Shown here piece by piece: positions 17,039 through 24,818 of a stretch of 64,000 bases of DNA. The DNA is from Desulfuromonadales bacterium (GTDB lineage: Bacteria > Desulfobacterota > Desulfuromonadia > Desulfuromonadales > BM103). Each line of letters opens with the position of its first letter. Position 1 is the stretch's first letter. The position numbers and the translations under genes are program-made. Under the pieces are notes generated by a model. It did no database searches. It was not told the origin of the DNA and saw only the letters and a list, made by a program, of their open reading frames with translations. The stretch is taken from NCBI GenBank assembly GCA_030145195.1, contig JAQYVY010000011.1, positions 1 through 64,000 of the forward strand, in the 5' to 3' direction.

Positions 17039-17134
17039 CTACATATTCTTTTTGTGCCCTTTCACGGGCTTGGCAGGCAACCTCGGGCTGCCCACAAATG
17101 GTGAAAACTGCGCAATAATCTGAGTCTGTTTCAA
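17039..17134 (-). CDS. candidate small ORF with strong ribosome binding site
   Basis: AAAGGAGG at 17142-17149 is followed seven bases later by TTG and a 31-codon frame (KQTQIIAQFSPFVGSPRLPA, then basic) ending right before the hairpin. A TATAAT-like box lies at 17187-17192. A second overlapping frame (ending at 16998, with four cysteines: DYCAVFTICGQPEVAC) also runs past the same Shine-Dalgarno but lacks a normal start near it. Either frame, or a non-coding RNA, is possible. Confidence 0.35.
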   Translation of the reverse strand: MKQTQIIAQFSPFVGSPRLPAKPVKGHKKNM

Positions 17135-17244
17135 TAGGCAACCTCCTTTGTGTGGTCAGCAATCCAGCCGCTTCCTCCACACTTGTATTATACCCCAATT
17201 TAAGGGGGGATATCTGCATTTGGGGATATTTAAGAGGTGATCCT

Positions 17245-17355
17245 CTATTTTTTCGCCTTAATCCCCATCAACTCGGGAACTTTTTCGACCTTGCTGAAGC
17301 CAGCCAGTTTGAGCCGTTTGGCGGCCTGATCGACAAAGCCGCTGCCGCGTTGTCC
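17245..17355 (-). pseudogene. 3' remnant of a methyltransferase gene
   Basis: Read on the minus strand, the last 36 codons give RGSGFVDQAAKRLKLAGFSK, then VEKVPELMGIKAKK and a stop. This aligns with the C-terminus of the intact methyltransferase at 22683-23528 (RGTSFIENAAQRLRTAGFTK, then VVKITGLMGVTAQK). An in-frame TAG lies directly upstream and nothing of the rest remains. It is a decayed paralogue or partial duplicate. Confidence 0.7.
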
Positions 17356-17456
17356 CTAATTATCAGTCAAGTTGCTATCGGGGGGCCGTTTCGATAAACT
17401 GAGAAGCTTATACGATTTCTGGGTTTGTAACTTTAACGGCTACAGGGAAAACGACA

Positions 17457-17831
17457 ATGAAACTCTTCATCCTCATCGGAAGTATTAACGCTCTGATCGG
17501 CGTCGCCCTCGGTGCCTTCGGTGCCCACGGCCTCAAAACCAAAGTCGCTCCAGAGATGCTCACCGTTTGGAACACCGCTGTTCAATACCACCTGATCCAC
17601 GCTCTCGGCCTGCTGCTGATCGGCATCCTCTGTCAGTTGATGCCCGGCGCGCCGCTGATCAAAACCGGCGGTTGGGCGATCCTGCTCGGGATTCTCCTCT
17701 TCTCCGGCTCACTCTACGCGCTGGTCCTGACCGGCACCAAATCACTCGGGATCATCACCCCGTTCGGTGGCGTCGCCTTTCTGGTTGGCTGGTTGCTGAT
17801 CGCTATCGCCGCCGGGCGGCACAGCTCCTGA
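17457..17831 (+). CDS. DUF423 small membrane protein (YgdD-like)
   Basis: The 124-residue product has four membrane helices. The family signature LIGSINALIGVALGAFGAHGLK is at the N-terminus, with VWNTAVQYHLIHALGLL and ITPFGGVAFLVGWL further on. This matches DUF423/YgdD. The function is unknown. AGGGAA lies about ten bases before the ATG. Confidence 0.88.
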   Translation: MKLFILIGSINALIGVALGAFGAHGLKTKVAPEMLTVWNTAVQYHLIHALGLLLIGILCQLMPGAPLIKTGGWAILLGILLFSGSLYALVLTGTKSLGIITPFGGVAFLVGWLLIAIAAGRHSS

Positions 17832-17897
17832 AGAGGCCAATCCGTTTCCTGCTCTCTTCTTCGTCAAAATCAACAGCACCCGCTCAAACTTAACCTG

Positions 17898-19694
17898 TCA
17901 GCCTGCCTGCGGAACAAGGCTGACAACCGACCAGCCCGCGGTGGGTTTTACGACCTCATCGGCGCTGAAGACGTGGATATGCTCGCGTCCGTCGACGGCA
18001 AAGAGGGGGAGGAACCCCTCGCCATGGGTCTGTAACAGCTCGCTCATGCCGAAGGCTTCGGTCAGGGCGGTGATTTTGATGGTGGCGCCCGCTGCCAGAG
18101 CCGTCTGTAGGGTCTCGTAGGTGGTTTCGGCGTTGAACAGATTTTTACCGCGCCGCAGCGCCGAGACCTGGCGTGACTTGGCGCTGCCGTTGTCTGGTTT
18201 GGTCTGCAGGGTGTAGACGTTGTTCTTGCCGAGCTCCATGCGGTAGTGCAGGGCGGTTGACAGATTGACGCTGTCGTGGGGTGACAGCGCCAGCATGCGG
18301 CCGATGCCGATCAGGTCGAGGTGGCGCTCGGCGTGCTCAGACACCGGGTTGCCCAGGTAGGTCGGCAGCCCGTCCATTTTGGCTTTGGCAACCTTCTCCC
18401 AACTGGTATCAACCAGCTGGACCCGCAGCCCAGCCTTGAGCAGGGCCTGGGCGATGGCGCGGGCCACCTCGTTGGCGCCGATGATCAAAAAACCCTTAGG
18501 TTCGGGCTCGGCGACACCCAGCCAAATTGCCACCATCCGGGCTGTGGTGCTCTGCAGCAAAACCGTGCCGATGATCACCATGAAGGTCAGCGGCACCAGA
18601 ACCTTGGCGCCTTCGAAGCCGTGATTGACAAGCTGCAAGGCAAAGAGCGCGGAAATGGCGGCAGCGATAATCCCACGCGGAGCGATCCAGGCCAGCAAGT
18701 GGCGTTCCGGCCATTTAAGCGGTGAACCAAAGGTGGAGATGACAATGTTGAGAGGGCGGGCGAGGAACTGGATCGCGACAAACACCCAGATCGCAGGCCA
18801 GCCGAGTTGGACAAACGAGGCCACTTCAAGACGTGCTGCGAGCATGATAAAGAGGATGGAGATCAGAATGATGCTCAAGCTCTCTTTGAAATCGAGGATC
18901 TCCTCGGTGTCAACCCCCTTCATGTTGGCCAGCCAGATGCCCATCACCGTGACAGTGATCAGCCCCGATTCCTCCTGCAAAACGTTGGACAAAGCGAAGG
19001 TGCCGATGACCAACGCCAGAGTCGAGACGTTGTGCAGGAACTCCGGCAGCCAGTGGCGGCGCAGCAACAGGCCAAAGAGGTAGCCGCCGCCGGCACCGAT
19101 GATCGCCCCTACGACGACGATCTGGGCGAAGGTCAGCAGGGTGTGGCCGAGGGCGCCCTGGCCGCCGCCGGAAATAATGAACTCGTAAACCAGAACCGCG
19201 AGCGAGGCGCCGATCGGGTCGATGACGATCCCTTCCCAGCGCAGGATGTTCGACACCGCCGCCGTCGGCCTGACGGTGCGCAGCATTGGTACAATGACAG
19301 TCGGGCCGGTCACCACCGTGATCGCACCAAAGAGGAAAGAGATCTGCCAGGAGAGGTCGAGGGCAAAGCGCGTCGCCAGGGCGGTGATGACCCAGGTGAC
19401 CAGCATGCCGATGGAGACCATGTTGCGCACGACCTTCTGCAGGCCGAGAATGTCACTGAACTTGAGCGTCAGGCTCCCCTCAAACAGGATAATCGCGACC
19501 GAGAGCGAGACAAACGGAAAGAACAGATCACCGAGCAGCGCCTGCGGATCGAAGACGCCGAAGACCGGCCCCGAGAGGAGGCCGGCCAGCAACAGAAAGA
19601 TGATGGCCGGCAGTTTGACTCGCCAGGCAACCCACTGGCAGAGGGCGCAGACCACGAGCAGGATAGCGATCGCGGGCAGAATGTGTTCAACCAT
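17898..19694 (-). CDS. CPA1-type cation:proton antiporter with RCK/TrkA-N domain
   Basis: The 598-residue product has about twelve membrane helices (1-395), including LAGLLSGPVFGVFDP, SVAIILFEGSLTL, VVTGPTVIVPMLRTVRP and IDPIGASLAVLVYE (the DP pair of electroneutral CPA1 exchangers). A C-terminal Rossmann TrkA-N regulatory domain follows (about 405-520): GFLIIGANEVARAIAQALLKAG. It probably exchanges Na+ or K+ for protons, with nucleotide control. GGAG lies eight bases before the ATG. It converges with the DUF423 gene. Confidence 0.9.
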   Translation of the reverse strand: MVEHILPAIAILLVVCALCQWVAWRVKLPAIIFLLLAGLLSGPVFGVFDPQALLGDLFFPFVSLSVAIILFEGSLTLKFSDILGLQKVVRNMVSIGMLVTWVITALATRFALDLSWQISFLFGAITVVTGPTVIVPMLRTVRPTAAVSNILRWEGIVIDPIGASLAVLVYEFIISGGGQGALGHTLLTFAQIVVVGAIIGAGGGYLFGLLLRRHWLPEFLHNVSTLALVIGTFALSNVLQEESGLITVTVMGIWLANMKGVDTEEILDFKESLSIILISILFIMLAARLEVASFVQLGWPAIWVFVAIQFLARPLNIVISTFGSPLKWPERHLLAWIAPRGIIAAAISALFALQLVNHGFEGAKVLVPLTFMVIIGTVLLQSTTARMVAIWLGVAEPEPKGFLIIGANEVARAIAQALLKAGLRVQLVDTSWEKVAKAKMDGLPTYLGNPVSEHAERHLDLIGIGRMLALSPHDSVNLSTALHYRMELGKNNVYTLQTKPDNGSAKSRQVSALRRGKNLFNAETTYETLQTALAAGATIKITALTEAFGMSELLQTHGEGFLPLFAVDGREHIHVFSADEVVKPTAGWSVVSLVPQAG

Positions 19695-20055
19695 AAAAAG
19701 AACTCCGAAGCGTCAGTTTAAAAGTTAGATTTTCATTATAGTCATATTTTGAATCTCGGCACATAGAATCAAAAATGTCCCTCAAAATAGCGTGTCCCTT
19801 GATATCAACCCCCAAAGGTTCCCAGCGCCGTTATTATTGCCTATTCGTACGTAACCCCGTATAAATGTTGTCCATGACTTCTTTCGGAGTTCCGGATACA
19901 GCTCACTTAATTCAGAGCTGTAAGGGTGGACCTTGGTAAGTTATGTAACTGTTGCAAGAAAAGTCGAAATCGCGTTTTCAGCAGCAGGTTGTATCAACAC
20001 GTCTTTGCGATAAAATTACTTTGTAGCTTTCAAAAAAAGCAGGAGAAATATTCAA
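19695..20055. repeat. decayed half-site repeats
   Basis: The stretch holds GGAGTTCCGGATACAGCTCA plus GGGTGGACCTTGGTAAGTTATG (19880-19945), which mirror 2925-3050. It also holds a fragment GGCGCCGT..TTATTGCCTATTC shared with about 16910-16930. The leader of the next gene follows. No gene is visible. Confidence 0.5.
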
Positions 20056-20460
20056 ATGAAAGGACTTTTACTCCGATGGCTTATTCTTACTTTTGCCATT
20101 ATGACGGCGGCCTATCTCTTCTCTGGAATCCAGGTGAGTGGCTTTGGCTCCGCTCTTTTTGCCGCCCTGGTTCTGGGGATTCTTAATGCGTTTTTCCGAC
20201 CGATTCTGCTCATTCTAACTCTGCCGATTAATGTCTTGTCCTTAGGCTTGTTTACCTTTGTGATCAATGCGCTGCTGTTGATGATGACTTCGGGCATCAT
20301 TGGCGGTCTCGTGGTGGACGGCTTCGGCGCTGCCTTGTTTGGTTCGCTGATCATCAGCCTGGTCAGCTTGCTGCTCAGTTCGTTTATCAGCGACCGGGGT
20401 CGGGTCGAATCGCTCGACATTGAGCTGCGTCGGCGGCGTGGCGGTCACTGGGGACGTTAA
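20056..20460 (+). CDS. phage holin family 4-type membrane protein
   Basis: The 134-residue product has four hydrophobic helices and the family blocks LFAALVLGILNAFFRPILLILTLP and GLFTFVINALLLMM (Phage_holin_4_2/YvlD-like). In bacteria these are ordinary housekeeping membrane proteins, so this does not indicate a prophage. AGGAG lies about ten bases before the ATG. The C-terminus is arginine-rich (RRRRGGHWGR). Confidence 0.85.
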   Translation: MKGLLLRWLILTFAIMTAAYLFSGIQVSGFGSALFAALVLGILNAFFRPILLILTLPINVLSLGLFTFVINALLLMMTSGIIGGLVVDGFGAALFGSLIISLVSLLLSSFISDRGRVESLDIELRRRRGGHWGR

Positions 20461-20540
20461 ATCGACTGCCTCTTTGAATGGCTCAGCCGGTGCAACATGC
20501 TACTCTTTAGCAGAACAACACCAGAATGAGGAGAGACCTT

Positions 20541-20828
20541 ATGGATAAGAAACTCGAGCAATTTTTTTTCGCCGCCCTCGGTGGTGCCCTGGCCGTAAAA
20601 GATAAACTGGAAGCCAACAGCGATGAAATCAAGGCCTGGCAGGAAAAGAGCGAGGAGCATGCGCGGTCATTTTTCGACGAGCTGGCAAAACGCGGCGAAA
20701 AAGAGAAAGATCAATTCAAGGGGATGGTCAAGGACATTGTCAAAGAGGTGGTCACTGAGCTCAACTTGGCCACCAAAGACGACCTGAAAAAGTTAAAAAA
20801 AGAGCTGAGCAAGAAAGTTGCTTCGTAG
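20541..20828 (+). CDS. phasin-like coiled-coil protein
   Basis: The 95-residue product is highly charged and helical: MDKKLEQFFFAALGGALAVK, then a lysine/glutamate coiled coil to KKLKKELSKKVAS. It resembles the PhaF/PhaI-type granule-associated proteins encoded beside UbiB-family kinases. GAGGAGAG lies about six bases before the ATG. Its last bases overlap the start of the UbiB gene, so translation is probably coupled. Confidence 0.75.
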   Translation: MDKKLEQFFFAALGGALAVKDKLEANSDEIKAWQEKSEEHARSFFDELAKRGEKEKDQFKGMVKDIVKEVVTELNLATKDDLKKLKKELSKKVAS

Positions 20829-22389
20829 CTTCTGGCTCGTTCTCTACCTGTGCCGCCCGCAACGCAGTTACGCGATCTTCCGCTTTTTGTTGACCGTGTT
20901 CCTGCTCTTTCGTCGCCGTCGCCGCTGGTGGCTGTGGCGTCCGCTGCCACCGGCGGCGTTGGTGGAGAATATCCGTTCGCTTGGCGCCAGCTTCCTCAAG
21001 CTGGCCCAGGTGCTGGCGACCCGGGCTGATTATTTCGACTCGGACTATCTGCAGGCCCTTCGCCATCTGCATGATCGCATGCCGTCAATGAGTGACAAGG
21101 ATCGCCTGCGGGCGTTCCACCGCGCGTTCCCCGACCCTGAAGTCTTCAGCAATTTTGACCATCAACCGCTCGCCAGCGCCTCTATCGGTCAGGTGCATAA
21201 AGCCGTGTTGCGCGAGACCCACAGCGTTGTCGCCGTTAAGCTGCTGCGCGAAAACATCCAGTTGCAGGTGCGCGTTGATATCCGGCTGCTGAACCTGTTC
21301 CTGAAAATCTTCCGGCCACTCTTCACCGATCAGACCCGTCACTCCATCGAATCGCTATTAAAGGCTTTCTCGCGGGTGATCCTGCAAGAAGTGAGTATGT
21401 CGCAGGAGCTGGCCAACCTGGAACATTTCAGCCAGGTTTACGCTGATTCTGGAGTGCGCTTCCCGGTGCCTTATCCCGGCTATTGCTCGGACCATGCCCT
21501 GGTCATGAGCTTTGAGGAAGGCATCCGGATTGATGATGTGGCTTCGATCAAGCAAATGGATATCACCTTCCCCGAACTGATGCAGCAGTTGGTGGTGTTC
21601 TACGTTGAGCAGATGCTGGTTAAAGGTTTTTTTCATGCCGATCCGCATCCCGGCAACCTGCTGATCAGCCCCAAAGGGGAGCTGATCCTGCTCGATTTTG
21701 GTATGGTGAGCCGGATCCCCCAGAGCATGCGGCAGGCGATGATTTACGCGGTAAAAGCCGCTTATGAGCGGGACTTCGAACTGTTGGTCAGCGCCACCCG
21801 CAAAATGGGTGTCCTGACTGAGGATTCTGATTTTCGCGACCTGAGCAGTGTCGCCGAGAACTTGTTCGAGATCTTCGACAGCGACCATCTCAAAGCCTCG
21901 AGTATGCAGGAACTCGCCTTTGGCATACTCAACGTCATGCACGACCAGCCATTCAAACTGCCGCAGGATGTCATTTACGTGATGCGGGTCAGTTCGCTGG
22001 TCGAAGGCATTGGCACCCAGTACGTTGAAAATTTCAACGGCATCAAGGACATTCTGCCGATCCTCAGGCAAAATCTGCCGCGGGCGCTGGGGGAGGGGGG
22101 CTTTTCATTCGAGAGTCTGCAGTATGAGCTGATGCAGCTGCCGTTAACGGCGAGCAAAGCGCGCAAGGTTGTTGAGCTGGCGGAGCAGGGGGAGTTGGTG
22201 GTGCGTATGGCGAGCGCCGACCGGCACTATCTGCTTGAGCGACTTGGCAAACATCTGCATGGCCTCGGTCGGTTGATCTTCTTTCTGGCCCTGGCCTTCT
22301 ATTTTCAACAACTGCAGCAGGGCTGGACTATTTATCTATCTGTCGCCTGCCTGGCCGCCGCAGCCGTTTCGCTCTTCAGGAGCAGGTGA
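20818..22389 (+). CDS. ubiB: UbiB/ABC1 atypical protein kinase-like ATPase
   Basis: The product has about 523 residues. It carries the family N-terminal motif LGASFLKLAQVLATRADYF (the KxGQ-type helix), an alanine-rich loop ASASIGQVHKAV in place of the P-loop, the lysine VAVKLL, HADPHPGNLLI and LLDFGMVSRI (the DFG equivalent), plus a C-terminal membrane hairpin. UbiB proteins support quinone biosynthesis or lipid handling. The start is a TTG overlapping the phasin-like gene by 11 bases. No other start nearby preserves the basic hydrophobic N-terminus (RRRRRWWLWRPL). Confidence 0.9.
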   Translation: MLRSFWLVLYLCRPQRSYAIFRFLLTVFLLFRRRRRWWLWRPLPPAALVENIRSLGASFLKLAQVLATRADYFDSDYLQALRHLHDRMPSMSDKDRLRAFHRAFPDPEVFSNFDHQPLASASIGQVHKAVLRETHSVVAVKLLRENIQLQVRVDIRLLNLFLKIFRPLFTDQTRHSIESLLKAFSRVILQEVSMSQELANLEHFSQVYADSGVRFPVPYPGYCSDHALVMSFEEGIRIDDVASIKQMDITFPELMQQLVVFYVEQMLVKGFFHADPHPGNLLISPKGELILLDFGMVSRIPQSMRQAMIYAVKAAYERDFELLVSATRKMGVLTEDSDFRDLSSVAENLFEIFDSDHLKASSMQELAFGILNVMHDQPFKLPQDVIYVMRVSSLVEGIGTQYVENFNGIKDILPILRQNLPRALGEGGFSFESLQYELMQLPLTASKARKVVELAEQGELVVRMASADRHYLLERLGKHLHGLGRLIFFLALAFYFQQLQQGWTIYLSVACLAAAAVSLFRSR

Positions 22390-22403
22390 GTAAGCGGCGG
22401 ACA

Positions 22404-22490
22404 AAAAAAGGGGTCAAAAAAGGGGTCAGCCCTCGACATTGGACAAAAAAAAAAGGGGTCAGCCCTCGACATTGGACAAAATCAAACCAA
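22404..22490. repeat. GGGGTCAGCCCTCGACATTG repeat, two tandem units
   Basis: Two direct units of GGGGTCAGCCCTCGACATTG plus GACAAAA are preceded by an extra bare GGGGTCA. The second unit continues into CCAATAATAGCCCTTTAACC, the degraded opposite arm. Bases 22491-22682 are the leader of the methyltransferase gene with no other feature seen. Confidence 0.75.
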
Positions 22491-22682
22491 TAATAGCCCT
22501 TTAACCACTTAATCAGACTTAACTCCTTGCAGTCATCAGGTGAGGTGCGCAGCTTCTTCTGCAATTGCGACGTAAAAAGGTTATAGTCATCTTCGAGTTC
22601 AGGTCACAATCACTGAAATTAACGGTTTAAATCCTTCCCCTCGCCAGAAGCAGCAGGGCTAACTTCCGGCACGCAGGTACTC

Positions 22683-23528
22683 ATGAATAAACACGGTTAT
22701 TGGTTTTCTGCGGCAACGGCCCGTCAAGTACTCGATGCGCTCGACAAGGGGGAGCCGTGCGTCGAGATCTCAGTCGATCTGAACCTCTCCCTGGGAACCT
22801 TTTTATTCTGTGGTGATGAGCTGATGCTGGACGCCGACAATCGTCTTGGCCGAGCGGATCTGCAGCAGATTGCGGGGAAAGAAAGCCGCATCTTCTATCT
22901 CGAAGACGGCCAGCTCGAGGTGCTTGAGAACAGAGACTTCGGCTATTACAAGCTCGTCCCCACTGACCAGGCGCCGCTGCTGGAAATCAGCGGGGTGAAA
23001 ATGCACATCTCGAAGGGGATCAACCCCTTTGCGAGCGCCGGGCAGATGGCCGCGCAAGTGGTCAGAAAAGGGGCCCGGGTGCTCGACACCTGCAGCGGCC
23101 TCGGTTATGCGGCCACAGCAGCACTACGACTCGGTGCGCGCGAAGTTGTTTCCGTAGAAAAGAGTGCAACGGTGATGGCCTTGCGCAAAAAAAATCCGTG
23201 GTCTCAGGCAATCTACGACTCAAACATCCAGCTGGTGCAAGCCGATGTCAATGTCTACATTCAGGAGCTGGCCGCTGAATCTTTCGATGCGATCATTCAC
23301 GATCCACCCAGGTTTTCCCTGGCCGGTGAGCTTTACGGCGAAAAGTTCTATCGAGAGATGCACCGTGTGCTGAAACGTCGCGGCACCCTGTTCCATTATA
23401 CGGGTAACCCGCACCTGTTGAAGCGCGGCACCAGTTTTATCGAGAATGCCGCGCAGCGGCTCAGAACGGCCGGTTTCACCAAGGTGGTAAAAATCACCGG
23501 GCTCATGGGCGTGACCGCACAGAAATAG
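22683..23528 (+). CDS. class I SAM-dependent methyltransferase (COG2521-like)
   Basis: The 281-residue product has an N-terminal beta-rich part (1-105) and a Rossmann methyltransferase fold: motif I VLDTCSGLGYAATAALRLGA, acidic loop VVSVEKSATVM, and motif IV IIHDPPRF. It ends in RGTSFIENAAQRLRTAGFTK. The DPPR motif and layout match the predicted methyltransferases of COG2521, related to spermidine synthase. The substrate is unknown. A 3' remnant of a relative lies at 17245-17355. Confidence 0.8.
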   Translation: MNKHGYWFSAATARQVLDALDKGEPCVEISVDLNLSLGTFLFCGDELMLDADNRLGRADLQQIAGKESRIFYLEDGQLEVLENRDFGYYKLVPTDQAPLLEISGVKMHISKGINPFASAGQMAAQVVRKGARVLDTCSGLGYAATAALRLGAREVVSVEKSATVMALRKKNPWSQAIYDSNIQLVQADVNVYIQELAAESFDAIIHDPPRFSLAGELYGEKFYREMHRVLKRRGTLFHYTGNPHLLKRGTSFIENAAQRLRTAGFTKVVKITGLMGVTAQK

Positions 23529-23552
23529 ACCGTTTAGTCAGACAGAGCCGGA

Positions 23553-23626
23553 GTCAGAGGGGCAGCCCTCGACATTGGACAAAACCAAACCAATCAATGT
23601 CCAAGGTTAAGGGCTGACTGTTTCCT
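23553..23626. repeat. GGGGCAGCCCTCGACATTGG palindromic repeat
   Basis: The left arm GGCAGCCCTCGACATTGGAC is followed about 20 bases later by the right arm AATGTCCAAGGTTAAGGGCT. This is the complete inverted form of the family seen at 22404, 27592 and 34034. Confidence 0.75.
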
Positions 23627-23631
23627 TTTAG

Positions 23632-23776
23632 CTAATGGCAAAACCGGCGGGTTGCGTCCCGCCAGACGCCTTACTTTTTTTTGCAAGCGCCAAAAAAAAA
23701 GTAAGCAAAAAATGGCTTAACTCCTCGCGGAGGGCATGTGTACTCCAATAGTTCAGGATTTTATACGTTCATTTTG
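23632..23776 (+). repeat. mosaic repeat module overlapping the mtfA start
   Basis: It matches the downstream module of the copies at 425, 4786, 7130 and 15358: AAACCGGC, the TACTTTTTTT..AAAAAAAAGTA hairpin, TGGCTTAACTCCTCGCGGAG and the GTGTACTCC frame. The match ends inside the first codons of mtfA. Confidence 0.85.
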
Positions 23777-24550
23777 ATGCTCGTTGTCACCCCCTTGGTG
23801 ATAGCCGCAGTTCTGCTGCGCAAGCGTCAGCGCCGTCGGCAGGCACTGGCACAACCTTTTCCCGCCGCGTGGCAGACGATCATCCAGCAAAACCTTCCTC
23901 CTTACAATAAACTCTCGCCCGATCTGCAGAAGCAGATCCAGGGCTATACTCAGGAATTCCTCTACGATAAATCGTTCGAAGGCTACGGTGGCCTGGAACT
24001 TAACGACGAGATCACGGTGACGATAGCTGCCCAGGCCAGCCTGTTGCTGCTCAACCGCAAAGTGCGCACTTACCCGAAGCTCTTTTCGGTGCTCGTTTAT
24101 CCCAGTACCTATGTGGTGAAAAGCGAGAGGGAAGAGGATTCGGTCCGACTGGGCGAGTCGTGGCGGACCGGGGCAGTGGTGTTGGCGTGGGATAGTGTGA
24201 AACATGGCGCAGCAAATTTTGCTGACGGCCATAACCTGGTGATCCACGAGTTTGCTCATCAGCTCGATCAGGAAGACGGTGCTGGTGACGGCGCACCGGT
24301 TCTTGCTGGACATTCCAGTTATGCGGTGTGGGCACAGGTGCTCTCAAAGGAGTATGAGCGGCTGTGTACGCGGGTCGATAAAGGCAAGAAAACTGTGATG
24401 GATGCTTACGGGGCCACTCATCCCGCTGAGTTTTTTGCGGTGGCTTCTGAGACTTTTTTCGAGAAGCCAGAGCAATTGCGTTTAAAACATCCCGAGTTGT
24501 TTGATGAGTTGCGGAAGTTTTATCAAGTTGATCCGGGGGAGTGGGTTTAG
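23738..24550 (+). CDS. mtfA: MtfA-family zinc peptidase (M90)
   Basis: The 270-residue product, if begun at the GTG, has a membrane anchor (about 14-28) then RKRQRRRQ. The peptidase domain carries the gluzincin motif HEFAHQLDQ (H170, E171, H174) and a downstream glutamate in AEFFAVASETFF. E. coli MtfA binds the Mlc repressor and has peptidase activity. The first 13 codons (VYSNSSGFYTFIL) come from the upstream repeat, which also supplies GGAGG four bases before the GTG. An ATG at 23777 without a good ribosome binding site is the alternative native start. Confidence 0.88.
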   Translation: MYSNSSGFYTFILMLVVTPLVIAAVLLRKRQRRRQALAQPFPAAWQTIIQQNLPPYNKLSPDLQKQIQGYTQEFLYDKSFEGYGGLELNDEITVTIAAQASLLLLNRKVRTYPKLFSVLVYPSTYVVKSEREEDSVRLGESWRTGAVVLAWDSVKHGAANFADGHNLVIHEFAHQLDQEDGAGDGAPVLAGHSSYAVWAQVLSKEYERLCTRVDKGKKTVMDAYGATHPAEFFAVASETFFEKPEQLRLKHPELFDELRKFYQVDPGEWV

Positions 24551-24556
24551 AGAAAG

Positions 24557-24611
24557 CGGTGACAGTAACCTCATTTAACTGGGCAAGCTTGGAATGAGGT
24601 TACTGTCACCG
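24557..24611. repeat. GGTGACAGTAACCTCATT palindrome
   Basis: Perfect 19-base arms CGGTGACAGTAACCTCATT / AATGAGGTTACTGTCACCG enclose a 17-base spacer. It lies seven bases after the mtfA stop. A second copy is at 33241-33292 and a single arm at 387-402. Confidence 0.9.
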
Positions 24612-24720
24612 AATTCGATCTCTCTGAAATTAACTCATTTCTGTCGAGTAAACAGCATTAAAGACCAGCGCAAAGCTCAACGGCAGAGAAGATCATCGTT
24701 TATATGGCGGATTGTAGAAA
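24612..24720. repeat. mosaic repeat tail module
   Basis: CTCTCTGAAATTAACTCATTTC, AAAGACCAGCGCAAAGCTCAA and GAAGATCATCGTTTATA match the tail at 5030-5093 and 26160-26260. Bases 24721-24818 are the leader of the next gene. No clear ribosome binding site is seen. Confidence 0.7.
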
Positions 24721-24818
24721 CGGGGGGCCTACTGCCTATTCTCATGTCAGCTAAGTCTCCTTCTCGATAAGCGCTGAAGTTGCTTGAACCTCTATCAACA
24801 TTAAGGCATCATTAGTCC

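Noticed and set aside
18807-19721. 304-codon plus-strand open frame
   Set aside because: It is antisense to the antiporter gene, with Asp/Arg/Gln-rich composition typical of the reverse complement of a hydrophobic coding region.
20056-20460. Phage holin as evidence of a prophage
   Set aside because: The Phage_holin_4_2 family is widespread as chromosomal membrane proteins, and no other phage gene is present.
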